A DNA stretch of 64,000 nucleotides from Sphingomonas yunnanensis (GTDB lineage: Bacteria > Pseudomonadota > Alphaproteobacteria > Sphingomonadales > Sphingomonadaceae), in assembly GCF_019898765.1 (NCBI RefSeq), contig NZ_JAIOKB010000004.1, positions 186,001 through 250,000 on the forward strand, written 5' to 3'. Of the stretch, positions 1-9,341 are shown piece by piece. The notes under the pieces were generated by a model. That model was not told where the DNA came from. It saw nothing but the letters and a program-made list of their open reading frames with translations, and did no database searches. Positions within the stretch are counted from its first letter, which is position 1. Every line of letters begins with the position of its first letter. A program made the translations under genes and the position numbers.

Positions 1-3000
1 GCCACCGCCTGGAGCGCCCCCGCGGCGGCGCAGGTGGGGCAGGCGTCACTGCGCGGCGTCATCCGCTCGACCCCGGACAATCCCGTCACCGAGGTGACGA
101 TCGTCGAGGTCGCGACCAATTACCGCCGCTCCACCGTGGTCGGCCCGGACGGCAGCTACAATTTCGCCTCGCTGCGCGCCGGCGCCTATCGGCTTGAGAT
201 CCGCACCAAGGCAGGCGTGCGCAACTCGGACCAGTTCACCTTGCGCGTCGGGCAGAACGCCGGGCTCGACCTCGATCTCTCCACCCCCGCCTCGACCGCG
301 CCGGCGCCGGCTTCCGGAGGAGACGCGAACGGCACCGCACCGCAGCAGGGAGCGACGGGCGACGCCGCCACCGAGGAGCAGGGCGGAGCGACGCCACAGG
401 GCGAGCCGGGCGACATCATCGTCACCGGCAGCCGGCTGCGCTCGCTCTCGGGCGGGCAGGTCGGCATCAACGTGACCCAGCGACTGATCGAGCAGCTGCC
501 GCAGAACAGCCGCAACTTCCTCGCCTTCGCGGATCTGGCGCCCGGCGTGCGCTTCATCGAGAGCGCCGACGGCAGCTCGCGCATCCAGGGCGGCGCGCAG
601 GGCAGCAACTCGGTCAACGTGTTCATCGACGGCGTCAGTCAGAAGGATTATGTGCTGCGCGGCGGCCTCACCGGGCAGGACAGCTCGCCCGGCAACCCGT
701 TCCCGCAGCTCGCCATCGGCGAGTATCAGGTGTTGTCGTCCAACTATAAGGCCGAGTTCGACCAGGTCGGCTCGGTGGCGATCGTCGCGGGCACCAAATC
801 GGGCACCAACGAGTTCCACGGCGACGGCTTCTTCGACTATACCAACCAGAACCTGCGCGATCGCCGCCCGACCGAGATCTTCCCCGAGAAGATCGACAAG
901 GTCGCCTCGACCGACAAGCAATATGGCGTGGCGCTGGGTGGCCCGATCGTCAAGGATGTCGCGCACTTCTTCGCCAGCTACGAGGGCAAGCGTCGCGAGA
1001 TCCCGGTCGACATCCTGCCGGGCAACGGCGTGGCGGTGAGCAGCCTGCCGGCACAATATCAGGACCTGTTCGGCTCGTTCAACGCGACCTTCAAGCAGGA
1101 CCTGTATTTCGGCAAGATCGACCTGACGCCGACCGACAAGGACCTGTTCGAGCTCACCGGCAAATATCGGAACGAGTCGGGCTACCAGATCAGCAACGGC
1201 ATCGCCGCTTATTCCACCGCGACCCTGACCAAGGTCGAGGAGGTTCGCGCGATGGGCCGGTGGCAGCACAGCGAGGAGAAGTGGGTCAACGACTTCCGCG
1301 TCTCCTACGAGGACGTCAGCTGGTCGCCGCAGCCCGCCACCAATGGCATCAGCCAGCAGTTCCGCGCCACCTCGCGCACGCCGACGGGGGTGAGCACATA
1401 CAATCTGTTCCGCGACGGCGCCGGGCTGAGCCTGCAGGACAAGGGCCAGACCGGCTGGACGGTGCAGGACGATCTCACCTGGACCGGCTTCGAGGGTCAC
1501 ACGATCAAGGTCGGCGCCAAAGCCAAATGGGTGAAGCTCAACTCGCTCGAGCAGAATCTGATCAACCCACTCTATTCGTACGACACGACACTGCCGAGCG
1601 CGAGCGGCTTCAATAACGCGATCCCGTACAGCCTGGAGTTCGGCGCCAACGGCTCGCTCGGCGACCCGCGCATCCGCTCGAACAACTTTCAGTTCGGCGC
1701 GTACATCCAGGACGATTGGGACGTGACCGATCGGCTGACGCTCAATCTCGGCGTCCGCTGGGACTATGAGCGCACGCCGGCGTTCCTCAACTATGTCACC
1801 TCGGCGGAGGATCTCGCCGCCGTGTCGCCGGCGAACTACCCGAACCTCGTCGCCGCCGACTACAACATCAACGACTATATCTCGACGGGCAGCAACAGGA
1901 AGGCGTTCAAGGGCGCGTGGCAGCCGCGCCTCGGCTTCACCTACCGGCTCGACGAGCAGGGCCGTTACACCGTGTTCGGCGGCTATGGACGCTCCTACGA
2001 CCGCAACCAGTTCGACTTCCTCCAGCAGGAGCTGTCAAACGGCCGCTTCCAGCGCCGCCAGTTCCTCTTCCAGGGTGCCGACACGGTCAATCCGTGCACG
2101 CCGAGCGCGACCTGTATCCCGTGGAACGAGACCTACCTCACCGAGGCGGGGCGGCAGCAGCTGGCCGGGAACGGCGCGCCGGGCGGGCGCGAGTTCCGCT
2201 TCATCAAGAACGACCTGAAGGTCCCTTACTCGGACCAGTTCAGCCTCGGCATCCGCGGTCGCTTCAACCCGGTCGAGCTCGAGCTGGGCTACACGCGGAT
2301 CGTCAGCAAGGACGGCTTCGTCTACCTGCTCGGCACGCGCCGCCCGGACGGCTCCTTCTTCGCGCCGTCGTCATCGACTGGCGCGCCGCAGGGCCCCGAC
2401 GTGTCGTTCGCGCCCTCGGGCTACGGCGCGATCATCATCGGCGACAACGGGCTCGAGACCAAGGCGAACTCGGCCTATGTCAAGCTGACCAAGGCCTATT
2501 CGGCGGCCTCGCCGTGGAGCCTCGACGCGACCTACACCTTCACCGCGGCGACCGACAACCGGCCCAACAACGACCAGGCGGCCTATTTCCTGCTCGATTT
2601 CCCCAGCGCCTCGGACTACCCGATGCTGCGCTCGGGCGTGGTGCCGCGCCACCGCTTCGTAGTGGCGGGCAGCGCGGACACGCCGATCGGCGTGACGCTC
2701 TCGGCCAAGTTCCAGATCGAGTCGCCGCTGTTCCAGCGCGCGCTGCTCGACACCGCCACGCCGTATGAGCGCCAGATCGTCGGTTCCGAGGTGTTCGGGC
2801 TCGGCGATCGCTGGGGCCGGCGCCAGCTCGACCTCGCCTTCACCAAATATGTGCCGCTTGGGTTTCTCTCGGACCAGACCCGCGTGCGCCTGCGGGTCGA
2901 CATCCTCAACGCGATGAACGATCGCAATTTCGTCGACTATAACAACGACCCGACCGACACGACGCGCACCGATGCGTCGCCGAGCGTCTATCGCGAACGC

Positions 3001-3066
3001 TCGACCTACAGCATCGGCGGCAACCCGCCGCGCACGGTGAAGCTGTCCGCCGGTTTCAGCTTCTGA
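1..3066 (+). CDS. TonB-dependent receptor, Oar-like (5' end outside window)
   Basis: Outer-membrane active transporter, probably for an oligosaccharide. The frame is open from base 1: the first residues read as the end of a signal peptide (AWSAPAAAQ), so the true start lies upstream and the GTG at 34 is not it. A carboxypeptidase-regulatory/CnaB-like domain covers about residues 12-75, followed by an Ala/Gly-rich linker, then a plug starting near residue 137 (GDIIVTGSRLRS) and a beta-barrel that ends in the usual C-terminal Phe. The N-terminal domain plus plug arrangement is that of Oar-like receptors. The gene is followed after 64 bases by a secreted glucanase-like gene on the same strand, which suggests that the two serve one glycan. 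The ligand cannot be told from sequence. Confidence 0.93.
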   Translation, partial: ATAWSAPAAAQVGQASLRGVIRSTPDNPVTEVTIVEVATNYRRSTVVGPDGSYNFASLRAGAYRLEIRTKAGVRNSDQFTLRVGQNAGLDLDLSTPASTAPAPASGGDANGTAPQQGATGDAATEEQGGATPQGEPGDIIVTGSRLRSLSGGQVGINVTQRLIEQLPQNSRNFLAFADLAPGVRFIESADGSSRIQGGAQGSNSVNVFIDGVSQKDYVLRGGLTGQDSSPGNPFPQLAIGEYQVLSSNYKAEFDQVGSVAIVAGTKSGTNEFHGDGFFDYTNQNLRDRRPTEIFPEKIDKVASTDKQYGVALGGPIVKDVAHFFASYEGKRREIPVDILPGNGVAVSSLPAQYQDLFGSFNATFKQDLYFGKIDLTPTDKDLFELTGKYRNESGYQISNGIAAYSTATLTKVEEVRAMGRWQHSEEKWVNDFRVSYEDVSWSPQPATNGISQQFRATSRTPTGVSTYNLFRDGAGLSLQDKGQTGWTVQDDLTWTGFEGHTIKVGAKAKWVKLNSLEQNLINPLYSYDTTLPSASGFNNAIPYSLEFGANGSLGDPRIRSNNFQFGAYIQDDWDVTDRLTLNLGVRWDYERTPAFLNYVTSAEDLAAVSPANYPNLVAADYNINDYISTGSNRKAFKGAWQPRLGFTYRLDEQGRYTVFGGYGRSYDRNQFDFLQQELSNGRFQRRQFLFQGADTVNPCTPSATCIPWNETYLTEAGRQQLAGNGAPGGREFRFIKNDLKVPYSDQFSLGIRGRFNPVELELGYTRIVSKDGFVYLLGTRRPDGSFFAPSSSTGAPQGPDVSFAPSGYGAIIIGDNGLETKANSAYVKLTKAYSAASPWSLDATYTFTAATDNRPNNDQAAYFLLDFPSASDYPMLRSGVVPRHRFVVAGSADTPIGVTLSAKFQIESPLFQRALLDTATPYERQIVGSEVFGLGDRWGRRQLDLAFTKYVPLGFLSDQTRVRLRVDILNAMNDRNFVDYNNDPTDTTRTDASPSVYRERSTYSIGGNPPRTVKLSAGFSF

Positions 3067-3130
3067 CACCAGTTCGAGCGGACGGTCTGCTAGGATAGAT
3101 CGTCCACTCTCCCTCATCGCCAGGAGGTAT

Positions 3131-4591
3131 GTGATCCTAGACCGACGTGACATGCTGCGCGCCGCCGCGTTGGGCGGCGCGGCGTTCGCCGGGGGATGTA
3201 CCGCCCCGGCACCCCGCGTCCCGCGGCTCGCTTTCCCCGGCGTGCTGCCCGAGGTGGGCACCACGCCGGCCTCGGCGAGCGACCCGCTGATGGACGACAT
3301 CCAGAAGCGCACCGTCAGCTTCTTCTGGAACACGACCGACCAGGTGATGGGGCTCGCCCCCGATCGCTGGCCCACGCCCAGCTTCGCCTCGATCGCGGCG
3401 GTCGGCTTCGCGCTGACGACCTATCCGATCGCCGCGACGCGCGGCTGGATCACGCGGCCGGCGGCGGCGGAGCGGACGCTGACCACCTTGCGCTTCTTCG
3501 CCGAGGCGCCGCAGGGGGCGGGCGACGACACCAGCGGCTACAAGGGCTTCTTCTACCACTTCCTCGGCACCACCAAGGGCCACCGCTTCGCGCGCTGCGA
3601 GCTGTCGACGATCGACACCGCGCTGCTGCTCGGCGGCGTGCTGTTCGCGCAGACCTGGTTCGACGATCCCACCGACGCGCGCGAGAAGCAGATCCGCGAC
3701 CTCGCCGACCAGATCTATCGCGCGGTGGAATGGGACTGGATCACGCCGCGCGCGCCCTTCGTGGCGATGGGCTGGCATCCGGAGAGCGGCTTCATCGGCT
3801 CGGACTGGAACATCTACAACGAGAGCCTGATCCTCTACGTGCTCGCGCTCGGCTCGCCGACGCACGCGCTGCCGCCGACCACCTGGGCCGAGTGGACCGA
3901 CCGTTTCGACCCTTCGTGGGACGAGAAGTACGACAACCCGTTCACCGCTTTCCCGCCGCTGTTCGGCCACCAGTACAGCCAGGTATGGCTCGACTTCCGC
4001 GGCGTGCGCGACGCCTATTCGATCCGCCGCGGGCTCGACTATTTCGAGAACAGCCGCCGCGCCACCTACGCGCAGCGGCGCTATTGCATCAACAACCCGC
4101 CGGGCTGGCGCGGCTATGACGAGAATGTCTGGGGTCTCACCGCCTGCGACGGGCCGGGCGACTTCGTCCGCCAGATCGACGGGCGCAACCGCGAGTTCTT
4201 CTCCTACTCGGCGCGCGGGCCGGGCGACCGCGACGACGGCACGATCGCGCCGACGGCGGCGCTCGGCTCGATCGCTTTCGCGCCCGAGATCGTGCTGCCC
4301 GCGGCGCGCGAGATGTACCAGCGCTACGGCACCGCGATCTACGGCCAGTACGGCTTCTTCGACAGCTTCAACCCGACGCTGACGCTCCCGAACGTGCCGC
4401 TCAAGCACGGCAAGGTGGTGCCCGGGGTTGGCTGGGTGGCGAGCGACTATCTGGGCATCGACCAGGGACCGATCGCCTGCATGATCGAGAACTGGCGCAG
4501 CGGGCTGATCTGGAAGACGATGCAGCGCAACCCGTACATTCGCGCCGGGCTGGAACGCGCGGGGTTCAAGGGCGGCTGGATGGGGAGCTGA
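3131..4591 (+). CDS. Secreted glucoamylase-fold protein, GH144-like (probable endo-beta-1,2-glucanase)
   Basis: Exported (alpha/alpha)6-barrel glycosidase of the Glycoamylase (PF10091) family; the closest characterised group is GH144 endo-beta-1,2-glucanase. The 486-residue length fits. The N-terminus has a twin-arginine motif (DRRDML) and a lipobox ending at Cys23 (FAGGC), so it is likely a Tat-exported lipoprotein. Family-typical stretches include TVSFFWN near residue 58, GYKGFFYHF near 138 and SDWNIYNESL near 225. The GTG at 3131 was chosen because it keeps the Arg pair; an AGGAGG lies 3 bases upstream, which is close, and ATG 3152 is an alternative that loses the Tat motif. It follows the receptor above. 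GH144 assignment rests on overall resemblance; the exact substrate is inferred. Confidence 0.85.
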   Translation: MILDRRDMLRAAALGGAAFAGGCTAPAPRVPRLAFPGVLPEVGTTPASASDPLMDDIQKRTVSFFWNTTDQVMGLAPDRWPTPSFASIAAVGFALTTYPIAATRGWITRPAAAERTLTTLRFFAEAPQGAGDDTSGYKGFFYHFLGTTKGHRFARCELSTIDTALLLGGVLFAQTWFDDPTDAREKQIRDLADQIYRAVEWDWITPRAPFVAMGWHPESGFIGSDWNIYNESLILYVLALGSPTHALPPTTWAEWTDRFDPSWDEKYDNPFTAFPPLFGHQYSQVWLDFRGVRDAYSIRRGLDYFENSRRATYAQRRYCINNPPGWRGYDENVWGLTACDGPGDFVRQIDGRNREFFSYSARGPGDRDDGTIAPTAALGSIAFAPEIVLPAAREMYQRYGTAIYGQYGFFDSFNPTLTLPNVPLKHGKVVPGVGWVASDYLGIDQGPIACMIENWRSGLIWKTMQRNPYIRAGLERAGFKGGWMGS

Positions 4592-4642
4592 GGGTGGAAT
4601 CGCGGGCGGGGGCGGCTTGGTCAGTCCCGTCTCGCCTGCTTC

Positions 4643-4768
4643 CGCTCCGTTCGTGCTGAGGAGGCACTGAGCGGAGTCGAAGTGCCGTCTCGAAGCATCG
4701 CCAGGTCCGCCGGGCAGGGTGCTTCGAGAGGAGGCTGCGACAAGCTCAGCCTCAGCACGAACGGAGCG
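4643..4768. repeat. Intergenic inverted repeat, family C (TTCGTGCTGAG type)
   Basis: Perfect 18-base arms at 4643-4660 and 4751-4768 (core TTCGTGCTGAG / CTCAGCACGAA), with further GTCGAAG-like complementary segments between them. It lies between the convergent GH144-like and GH29 genes and fills most of the 223-base gap. A second copy is at 32462-32570. It may act as a bidirectional transcription end, but no U-tract is seen. Confidence 0.85.
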
Positions 4769-4814
4769 TGGGGATCAGCCTGGCCCAAAAGGGGAGATGC
4801 GTGCGGCGCCCCTC

Positions 4815-6719
4815 TCACGCGTCCCCGAACGCGCCGATCTCCGCCACCGTCAGCTGCGACACCGGCAGCGCGACCGCGTCGAAGCTCACGCGCAGGTAGC
4901 GCGCGCGGCGCGGCGTGAACGCCACCCGCTGCGTCGACAGCGCATAGGCGATGTTGCCGAACTCGCCGCTGGCGGCGGGCTGCCAGCTCGTGCCGTCGGC
5001 GCTGGTCTCGCAGCGATAGCCGCGCGGCGGTGCGGTATCCTTCGCCACCGTGCGCGAGGGCGTGAGGCTGAAACCCGTCAGCGTCAGCGGCTTGGCCAGG
5101 TCGATCGTCACGCTCGCCGGAGCCGCGGCGGAGGGGGCTGGGACGGTCCAGCGCGTCGCCGCGTCGCCGTCGATCAGCGCCTCGGCGCCGGCGCCGCTCG
5201 CGGCGACGATCCGCCACTTGTCCTTGGCGAGCACGGTCGGGTCGGACGAGCGCACGGGCGCCACCGCGGCCGGTGCGACCTGGCGGAACAGCGCGATCTC
5301 GCTGATCGCGGGGCAGGCGGGCGCCTCGATCACGCGCAGCCGCAGCCGCCGCGCCGCGCTCGGCCGCGGCAGACGGATGATCCGCTGCGCGCCGATGCCT
5401 TCGTGCTCCGCGACCGTGCGCCACGCGCCGCCTTCCTCCAGGTCGATCGCGAACCGGGTCACGCGTACGCCGAGCGGGAGATGCTCGCGCAGCCGGATCA
5501 CGTCGAACGCGCGGCCCGGCGGCAGGTCGAGCGTCAGCGTCGGAGTCGTGATCGCGTCGGGCGTCGACCAATAGGTGTCGCGCCGTCCGTCGAGCACGTA
5601 CGCCGCGGCGAAGGCGGGCCCGCGCTCGGCGCTGGCGTGCGCGACCGCGCCGCGTGCGAGATCGGTCGCGTAGGTCGCCGCCTGCGCGTCGCCGAAGCTC
5701 TTGAGCACCGCGACGTCATGGTCGTGGAGCCGGCCGCGGCGATCGGGCGGCAGGTTGAGGTTGAGGTTGGTGCCGCGCCCGACCGACTCGTCATACAGCC
5801 GCAGCAGCCGCGCCGGGTCCTTGACCTTGGCGTCCTCGTCGGCGTGATAGAACCAGCCCGGGCGGATCGAGACGTCGGTCTCGGCCGGCCACCACAGAGG
5901 TGCGCCGCGCACGCCCGAATTGCCCTCGCTCTGCACGTAGGGGTGGTTGGGCATGGTCGGCCAGCACGGGTCGCCCGCGACGCCGTCCTCGTTGCCGACC
6001 CAGCGCACGTCCGCGCCGAGCGGGTCGAAGGTGCAGGCCATCGGCTGGTGCTGGTGGACCAGCGCCACGATCGAGGGCCAGTTATAATATCTCGGCGCGT
6101 CGATCTTCCGCGCCTCGCGTGCGCCGCCGTAATAGCCGTCCCCGCCGTTGGCACCGTCGAACCAGAACTCGAACAGCTCGCCGTAGCCGGTGCAGAGCTC
6201 GACCACCTGCTTGCGGAAATAATCGACGTAGCCGGGACGCCCATACTCGGGATGGTTGCGGTCCCACGGCGACAGGTACAGGCCGAAGGCGAGCCCGGCG
6301 CGGCGCGTCGCCTGCTCCATCTCGCGGACGATGTCGCCCTTGCCCTGCTTGTACGGGCTGTTGCGGATGCAATGCTCGGTCAGCCGGGTCGGCCAGAGGC
6401 AGAAGCCGTCATGGTGTTTGGCGGTGAGGATGATGCCGCGCATGCCGCCCGCCTTGGCCGCGGCGACGATCTGGTCGGCCGAGAAGTCGGTCGGGTCGAA
6501 GAGCTGGGGGATCTCGTCGCCATAACCCCATTCGCGATCGGTGAAGGTGTTGATGGAGAAATGGACGAAGGCATATTGCTCGCGGGCGTGCCAGGCGAGC
6601 TGACGCCGCGACGGCGTCGCGCCCCAGGGCTCGGGCGCGCCGGAGCGCTGCGCGGCGGCGGGGAGGGCGGCGGTGGCGGCACCGGCGGCGAGCAGCGCGC
6701 GGCGGGTGAGGTCGGTCAT
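4815..6719 (-). CDS. Alpha-L-fucosidase, GH29, with two F5/8-type C domains
   Basis: Removes alpha-linked fucose, here probably the core fucose of plant N-glycans. The 634-residue protein has a Tat signal (TRRALLAAG, residues 5-13), a GH29 barrel from about 35 to 340 with the KHHDGFCLWP motif near 101 and the likely nucleophile Asp188 in FEFWFDG, then two discoidin (F5/8 C, CBM32-like) domains at about 350-500 and 510-634 that probably bind carbohydrate. The start at 6719 was chosen for the Tat signal and a GGAG just upstream; the open frame continues upstream through a repeat and is not coding. It is the last gene of the minus-strand glycosidase series, separated from GH92 by an inverted repeat. 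The specific linkage cleaved is inferred from context. Confidence 0.93.
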   Translation of the reverse strand: MTDLTRRALLAAGAATAALPAAAQRSGAPEPWGATPSRRQLAWHAREQYAFVHFSINTFTDREWGYGDEIPQLFDPTDFSADQIVAAAKAGGMRGIILTAKHHDGFCLWPTRLTEHCIRNSPYKQGKGDIVREMEQATRRAGLAFGLYLSPWDRNHPEYGRPGYVDYFRKQVVELCTGYGELFEFWFDGANGGDGYYGGAREARKIDAPRYYNWPSIVALVHQHQPMACTFDPLGADVRWVGNEDGVAGDPCWPTMPNHPYVQSEGNSGVRGAPLWWPAETDVSIRPGWFYHADEDAKVKDPARLLRLYDESVGRGTNLNLNLPPDRRGRLHDHDVAVLKSFGDAQAATYATDLARGAVAHASAERGPAFAAAYVLDGRRDTYWSTPDAITTPTLTLDLPPGRAFDVIRLREHLPLGVRVTRFAIDLEEGGAWRTVAEHEGIGAQRIIRLPRPSAARRLRLRVIEAPACPAISEIALFRQVAPAAVAPVRSSDPTVLAKDKWRIVAASGAGAEALIDGDAATRWTVPAPSAAAPASVTIDLAKPLTLTGFSLTPSRTVAKDTAPPRGYRCETSADGTSWQPAASGEFGNIAYALSTQRVAFTPRRARYLRVSFDAVALPVSQLTVAEIGAFGDA

Positions 6720-6743
6720 GGGCGGCTCCAGCGTGAAGAGCTT

Positions 6744-6833
6744 GTGCCCCGGCGCAGGCCGGGGCCCAGTATCGGGTCGGTGAGAGGGGTGCGGCAACGT
6801 CCCCCAACTGGGCCCCGGCCTGCGCCGGGGCAC
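6744..6833. repeat. Intergenic inverted repeat, family A (CCCCGGCG...CCCAGT)
   Basis: Perfect 27-base inverted repeat, arms at 6744-6770 and 6807-6833, fills the GH92-GH29 gap. Each arm has an inner short palindrome (CCCCGGC...GCCGGGG). Related copies are at 9201-9289, 18516-18607 and 45710-45794. Transcribed, it would form a very stable hairpin between two cotranscribed genes. Confidence 0.9.
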
Positions 6834-6837
6834 CGCG

Positions 6838-9195
6838 TCATGAGGGCACCCGCCCGAACGACGGCGGTCGGTCGGCCATCGCGCGGCCGAAGCCGGGCGC
6901 CGGCGTCGCGCTCATCGTGAAGCGCAGCGTGCCGCCCTTGACCAGCTCGGCGTGGCTGATCCAGCTCCTGCTCCACGGCCGCCCGTTCCACGTCACCGCG
7001 GCGACATAGGGCGTGTCGGCGCGGTTGCCCGGCGCCTCGATCACCAGCCGCTTGCCGTCACCGACGCGCAGCGTCGCGCGAGCGAACAGGGGCGAGCCGA
7101 ACACATAGGCCGCCTCGACCGGGTCGACCGGGTAGAAGCCGAGCGCCGAGAAGACGAACCAGGCGCTCATCTGCCCGCAATCGTCGTTGCCGATCACGCC
7201 CTTGGGCGCGTTCTGGTACATCTCGACGCAGAGCCGCCGCACCATCGCCTGCGTTTTCCACGGCGCGCCGACATAGGCGTAGAGATAGGGCGCGTGCTGG
7301 TCGGGCTCGTTGCCGTGCGCGTATTGCCCGACCAACCCCGCGATGTCGGGCGGCGCGTTGGCGGGCAAGGTCGAGGGCGCGGTGAACAGCGCGTCCAGTC
7401 TGGCCTCGAACGCCTGATCGCCGCCGATATGCCGGATCAGGCCGTAGACGTCGTGCTGGTTGAGGAAGGTCGCCTGCCAGCCGTTCGCCTCGGTGTAGTC
7501 GCGCCACCACGGCTTGGGCATGTGGCCGAGCTGGATCGGGTCATAGTCCTTCCACCAGCTGCCGTCGGCGAAGCGCGGGCGCGCGAACCCGATGGCGGGG
7601 TCGATCACGTTGCGCCAGTTGCCGGAACGCTTCGCCAGCCGCTCGGCGTCGGCGCTCTGCCCCGCGGCGCGCGCGAGGTGCGACGACGCCCAGTCGTCAT
7701 AGGCATATTCCTGCGTGCGGCTGACGCTCTCGAACCAGACGTCGGCGGGGACATAGCCCTTGGCGTCGTACAGGTCGCGGCCCTTGCTGTTGTCGAGGTC
7801 GGGCGCGGCGAAGTCGAACGAGCGCCTCCTGATCGCCGGCCAGGCCGCGGCATAGTCGGCCGGAATGCCCTTGGCCTGCGCCTCGGCGAGCACCGAGACG
7901 CCGTGCCAGCCCATCATCGTCCCGGTCTCTACCCCCTGGAGCGGCCAGACGAGCGGGCCATAGGGGCTCTGCTGCGTCTGGCGGACGAGGTCGCGGACCA
8001 GTGCGCCGGCCTGATCGGGCGCCACCAGCGTCAGCAGCGGGTGGAGCGCGCGATACGTGTCCCACAGCGAGTAGGTCGAGAAGGCGCGCTCGCCCGCGGG
8101 GACTCGCTGCGGCTTTCGGTCGAGCCCGATATAGCGACCGTCGACGTCGGAGAAGAGCGTCGGTGCCACCATCGCGTGGTACAAGGCCGAGGCCATGATG
8201 ACGCGCTGGTCGGCGCTGCCGCCCTCGACCGTGACCGCGCCGAGCTGCTCGGCCCAGCGGCGCGCGGCGGCGCGGCGGACCGTGTCGAAGTCCCAGCCGC
8301 GCGCCTCGGCGGCGAGGTTGGCGCGCGCCCCCGCGACGTCGACCGCGGAGATGCCGCAGCGCGCCAACAGCGGCGCGCCGCCGGACTCGTCGAAGTGGAG
8401 CACCGCCTTGACGCGCTTGCCCTGCACGCCGCTGGCGCCGGCGGGCTGCTCCCTGTCGTCGTCGCCGTAGAAGGTGACGCGGTCGGGCCGGCGCGAGAGC
8501 TGCAGCGCGAAGTGGATGCGGCGCCCTTTGGCCCAGCGGTGGACGCGGCGGCTGCCGGTCAGCGTGCCGTCGGCGTCGAGCGCGAGCGAGGCCTCGTCGA
8601 TCAGCGGTTTGGCGTCGCTCTTGTCGAGCACGAGATGCGACAAGTCGACCAGCACATGTGCCGCACCCTTGGGGAAGGTGTAGCGATGCCAGCCGGTGCG
8701 CTCGGTCACGGTGAGCTCGGCGAGCACGCCGCTCTCGAGCTTCACCCGGTAATAGCCGGGCTCGGCGCGCTCGTCCGAGTAGCGCTGGCGATAGCCAGCG
8801 TCGGGATCGGCGAGCGGGCCGGGTGTGAGCTTAACCTCGCCGCGCGCCGGCACCAGCAGCACGTCGAGCATGTCGCCGATGCCCGTGCCGGAGAGGTGGG
8901 TGTGGCTGAACCCCATGATCGAGCCGTCACCGTGGTGGTAGCCCGAGCAGGTGTCCCAGCGCTCGACGTCGGTGTCGGGCGAGAGCTGCACCATGCCGAA
9001 GGGCAGCGTCGCCCCCGGGTAGGTGTGGCCGTCGCCGCCGGTGCCGACGAAGAGATTGGGCACGGTGCGCTCCGCTCGCGCCGCGGCGGCGAGCGGAAGG
9101 GGGGCGGCGAGCGCGGTGCTCGCGGCGGTGGCGAGCAGCGCGCGGCGGCTGAGCTGGAGGCGGGGGGTGGTAAGGGGGGCGGTGCCAGTCCCCAC
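6838..9195 (-). CDS. Alpha-mannosidase, GH92
   Basis: Calcium-dependent exo-alpha-mannosidase, of the family that includes alpha-1,2- and alpha-1,3-mannosidases acting on N-glycans. Family signatures are clear: HTHLSGTG, the HGNEPDQHAPYLYAY stretch, and DDCGQMSAWFVFSALGFYP near the C-terminus. A Tat signal (LSRRALLATA) follows the chosen GTG at 9195, giving 785 residues. The frame is open further up to ATG 9342, which overlaps the GH125 stop codon as TGATG and would suit translational coupling, but that start would add 49 residues encoded mostly by an inverted repeat and push the Tat motif inward. Homologues in Xanthomonas (NixK) remove the alpha-1,3-mannose first. The start is the main uncertainty; the family is not. 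Confidence 0.92.
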   Translation of the reverse strand: MGTGTAPLTTPRLQLSRRALLATAASTALAAPLPLAAAARAERTVPNLFVGTGGDGHTYPGATLPFGMVQLSPDTDVERWDTCSGYHHGDGSIMGFSHTHLSGTGIGDMLDVLLVPARGEVKLTPGPLADPDAGYRQRYSDERAEPGYYRVKLESGVLAELTVTERTGWHRYTFPKGAAHVLVDLSHLVLDKSDAKPLIDEASLALDADGTLTGSRRVHRWAKGRRIHFALQLSRRPDRVTFYGDDDREQPAGASGVQGKRVKAVLHFDESGGAPLLARCGISAVDVAGARANLAAEARGWDFDTVRRAAARRWAEQLGAVTVEGGSADQRVIMASALYHAMVAPTLFSDVDGRYIGLDRKPQRVPAGERAFSTYSLWDTYRALHPLLTLVAPDQAGALVRDLVRQTQQSPYGPLVWPLQGVETGTMMGWHGVSVLAEAQAKGIPADYAAAWPAIRRRSFDFAAPDLDNSKGRDLYDAKGYVPADVWFESVSRTQEYAYDDWASSHLARAAGQSADAERLAKRSGNWRNVIDPAIGFARPRFADGSWWKDYDPIQLGHMPKPWWRDYTEANGWQATFLNQHDVYGLIRHIGGDQAFEARLDALFTAPSTLPANAPPDIAGLVGQYAHGNEPDQHAPYLYAYVGAPWKTQAMVRRLCVEMYQNAPKGVIGNDDCGQMSAWFVFSALGFYPVDPVEAAYVFGSPLFARATLRVGDGKRLVIEAPGNRADTPYVAAVTWNGRPWSRSWISHAELVKGGTLRFTMSATPAPGFGRAMADRPPSFGRVPS

Positions 9196-9200
9196 ACTAC

Positions 9201-9289
9201 CACCCCGGCGGACGCCGGGGTCCAGTTGGGAAGGCCGTGGTGACTTCTTACCAGCGTCCCCCAACTGGGCCCCGGCGTCCGCCGGGGCG
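9201..9289. repeat. Inverted repeat, family A, at the 5' end of GH92
   Basis: Arms at 9201-9230 and 9260-9289 match at 28 of 30 positions. The element lies between the GH125 stop and the GH92 Tat signal and happens to be open in the GH92 frame. Confidence 0.85.
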
Positions 9290-9341
9290 GAGCCAGGAGC
9301 GGGGGCCGTTGCAGCGAGCGCCCCGACCTCATCCCGCTCCA

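Noticed and set aside
4719..6920. A 733-codon plus-strand frame across GH29
   Set aside because: GH29 on the minus strand has signal, catalytic and binding domains; the opposite frame is Arg/Ala-rich noise.
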